From CALBZH01 sp964538515 (GTDB taxonomy: Bacteria; Desulfobacterota; Syntrophobacteria; Syntrophobacterales; Syntrophobacteraceae): a stretch of DNA of 6,558 nt. The DNA lies in the NCBI GenBank assembly GCA_964538515.1, contig CAZIEW010000111.1, positions 1 to 6,558 of the forward strand, read 5' to 3'. The notes below the pieces were generated by a model. The model worked only from the letters and a program-made list of their open reading frames with translations, did no database searches and had not been told where the DNA came from. Shown here in pieces: positions 6,410-6,558 of this stretch. How positions within the stretch are numbered: the stretch's first letter is position 1; every line of letters begins with the position of its first letter. The position numbers and the translations under genes are program-made.

Positions 6410-6558
6410 GGTTCCAGCGTTTGCGGCACGGGACGGCGGCCACTTAAGCGCAGCCCGATCAACCTGGCCTGGAAACGCAGGTGGGCCAGGATGATACGCA
6501 GGACTTTGGCCTTGGATTGACCATACTGTCGTACATGCAAGACGGTGGGAAATTCGGC
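6394..6558 (-). CDS. Probable GT2-family glycosyltransferase, C-terminal end (runs off right edge)
   Basis: Only the last 54 residues are visible. They begin AEFPTVLHVRQYGQSKAKV and end PQTLEPCAKS before a TGA at 6396-6394. The string HVRQYGQSKAKVLR followed by a basic, helical HLRFQARL tail resembles the end of dolichyl-phosphate-mannose-synthase-like GT2 enzymes, which often have H.R..G.SK near the C-terminus. Such enzymes transfer a sugar from a nucleotide donor to polyprenyl phosphate, which would supply a GT39 enzyme. That fits the operon, but the catalytic domain lies outside the window. The last 16 nt overlap the start of wecB in another frame. The reading frame is sound; the family call rests on a short tail. 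Confidence 0.6.
   Translation of the reverse strand, partial: AEFPTVLHVRQYGQSKAKVLRIILAHLRFQARLIGLRLSGRRPVPQTLEPCAKS

Noticed and set aside
5489..6520. Plus-strand open frames opposite wecB
   Set aside because: The minus strand carries every WecB family motif in a single frame of normal length, so the opposing frames are shadows.

Overview
The window looks like chromosomal DNA from a GC-rich environmental bacterium, most likely a Chloroflexota member of Anaerolineae type. That is an inference with no marker gene behind it. It rests on a long GT39-type glycosyltransferase carrying an extracytoplasmic beta-rich C-terminal extension, and on a secreted protein built from two copies of a lectin-like module (NPGFD...W..WYM...VGI...GW) plus a fibronectin III-like end. 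Both are styles I associate with that phylum.

Layout, left to right. (1) Positions 1-809, minus strand: the first 269 residues of a GT39/PMT-like membrane glycosyltransferase that runs off the left edge. (2) Positions 810-1055: a divergent regulatory region. It holds a TATAAT box facing left, a near-consensus TTGACA/TATACT promoter facing right, and three copies of a CAACTYGGG motif. (3) Positions 1056-2882, plus strand: a 608-residue exported protein with a strong Shine-Dalgarno site, a signal peptide, two tandem modules of about 205 residues and a C-terminal FN3-like domain. (4) Positions 2883-2975: a convergent spacer with a perfect 14-bp GC-rich hairpin, the probable terminator of the plus-strand gene. 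(5) Positions 2976-6558, minus strand: a tightly packed operon read right to left. It holds the C-terminus of a probable GT2 glycosyltransferase, then wecB (UDP-GlcNAc 2-epimerase), then a complete 779-residue GT39-like glycosyltransferase paralogous to the one at the left edge. These reading frames overlap by 16 and 4 nt.

Together the minus-strand genes suggest envelope glycan or glycoprotein synthesis. WecB would make UDP-ManNAc. The GT2 enzyme could charge a lipid carrier, and the GT39 enzymes would use lipid-linked sugar on the outer face of the membrane. The secreted protein between the two GT39 genes could bind glycans or could itself be a glycosylation target; the sequence does not decide this. 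I see no RNA gene, CRISPR array, insertion sequence, integrase or defence gene, and nothing that clearly amounts to a new system. The best leads are the GT39 pair flanking the two-module secreted protein, the altered HPP loop in the complete GT39 enzyme, and the repeated motif in the divergent promoter region.
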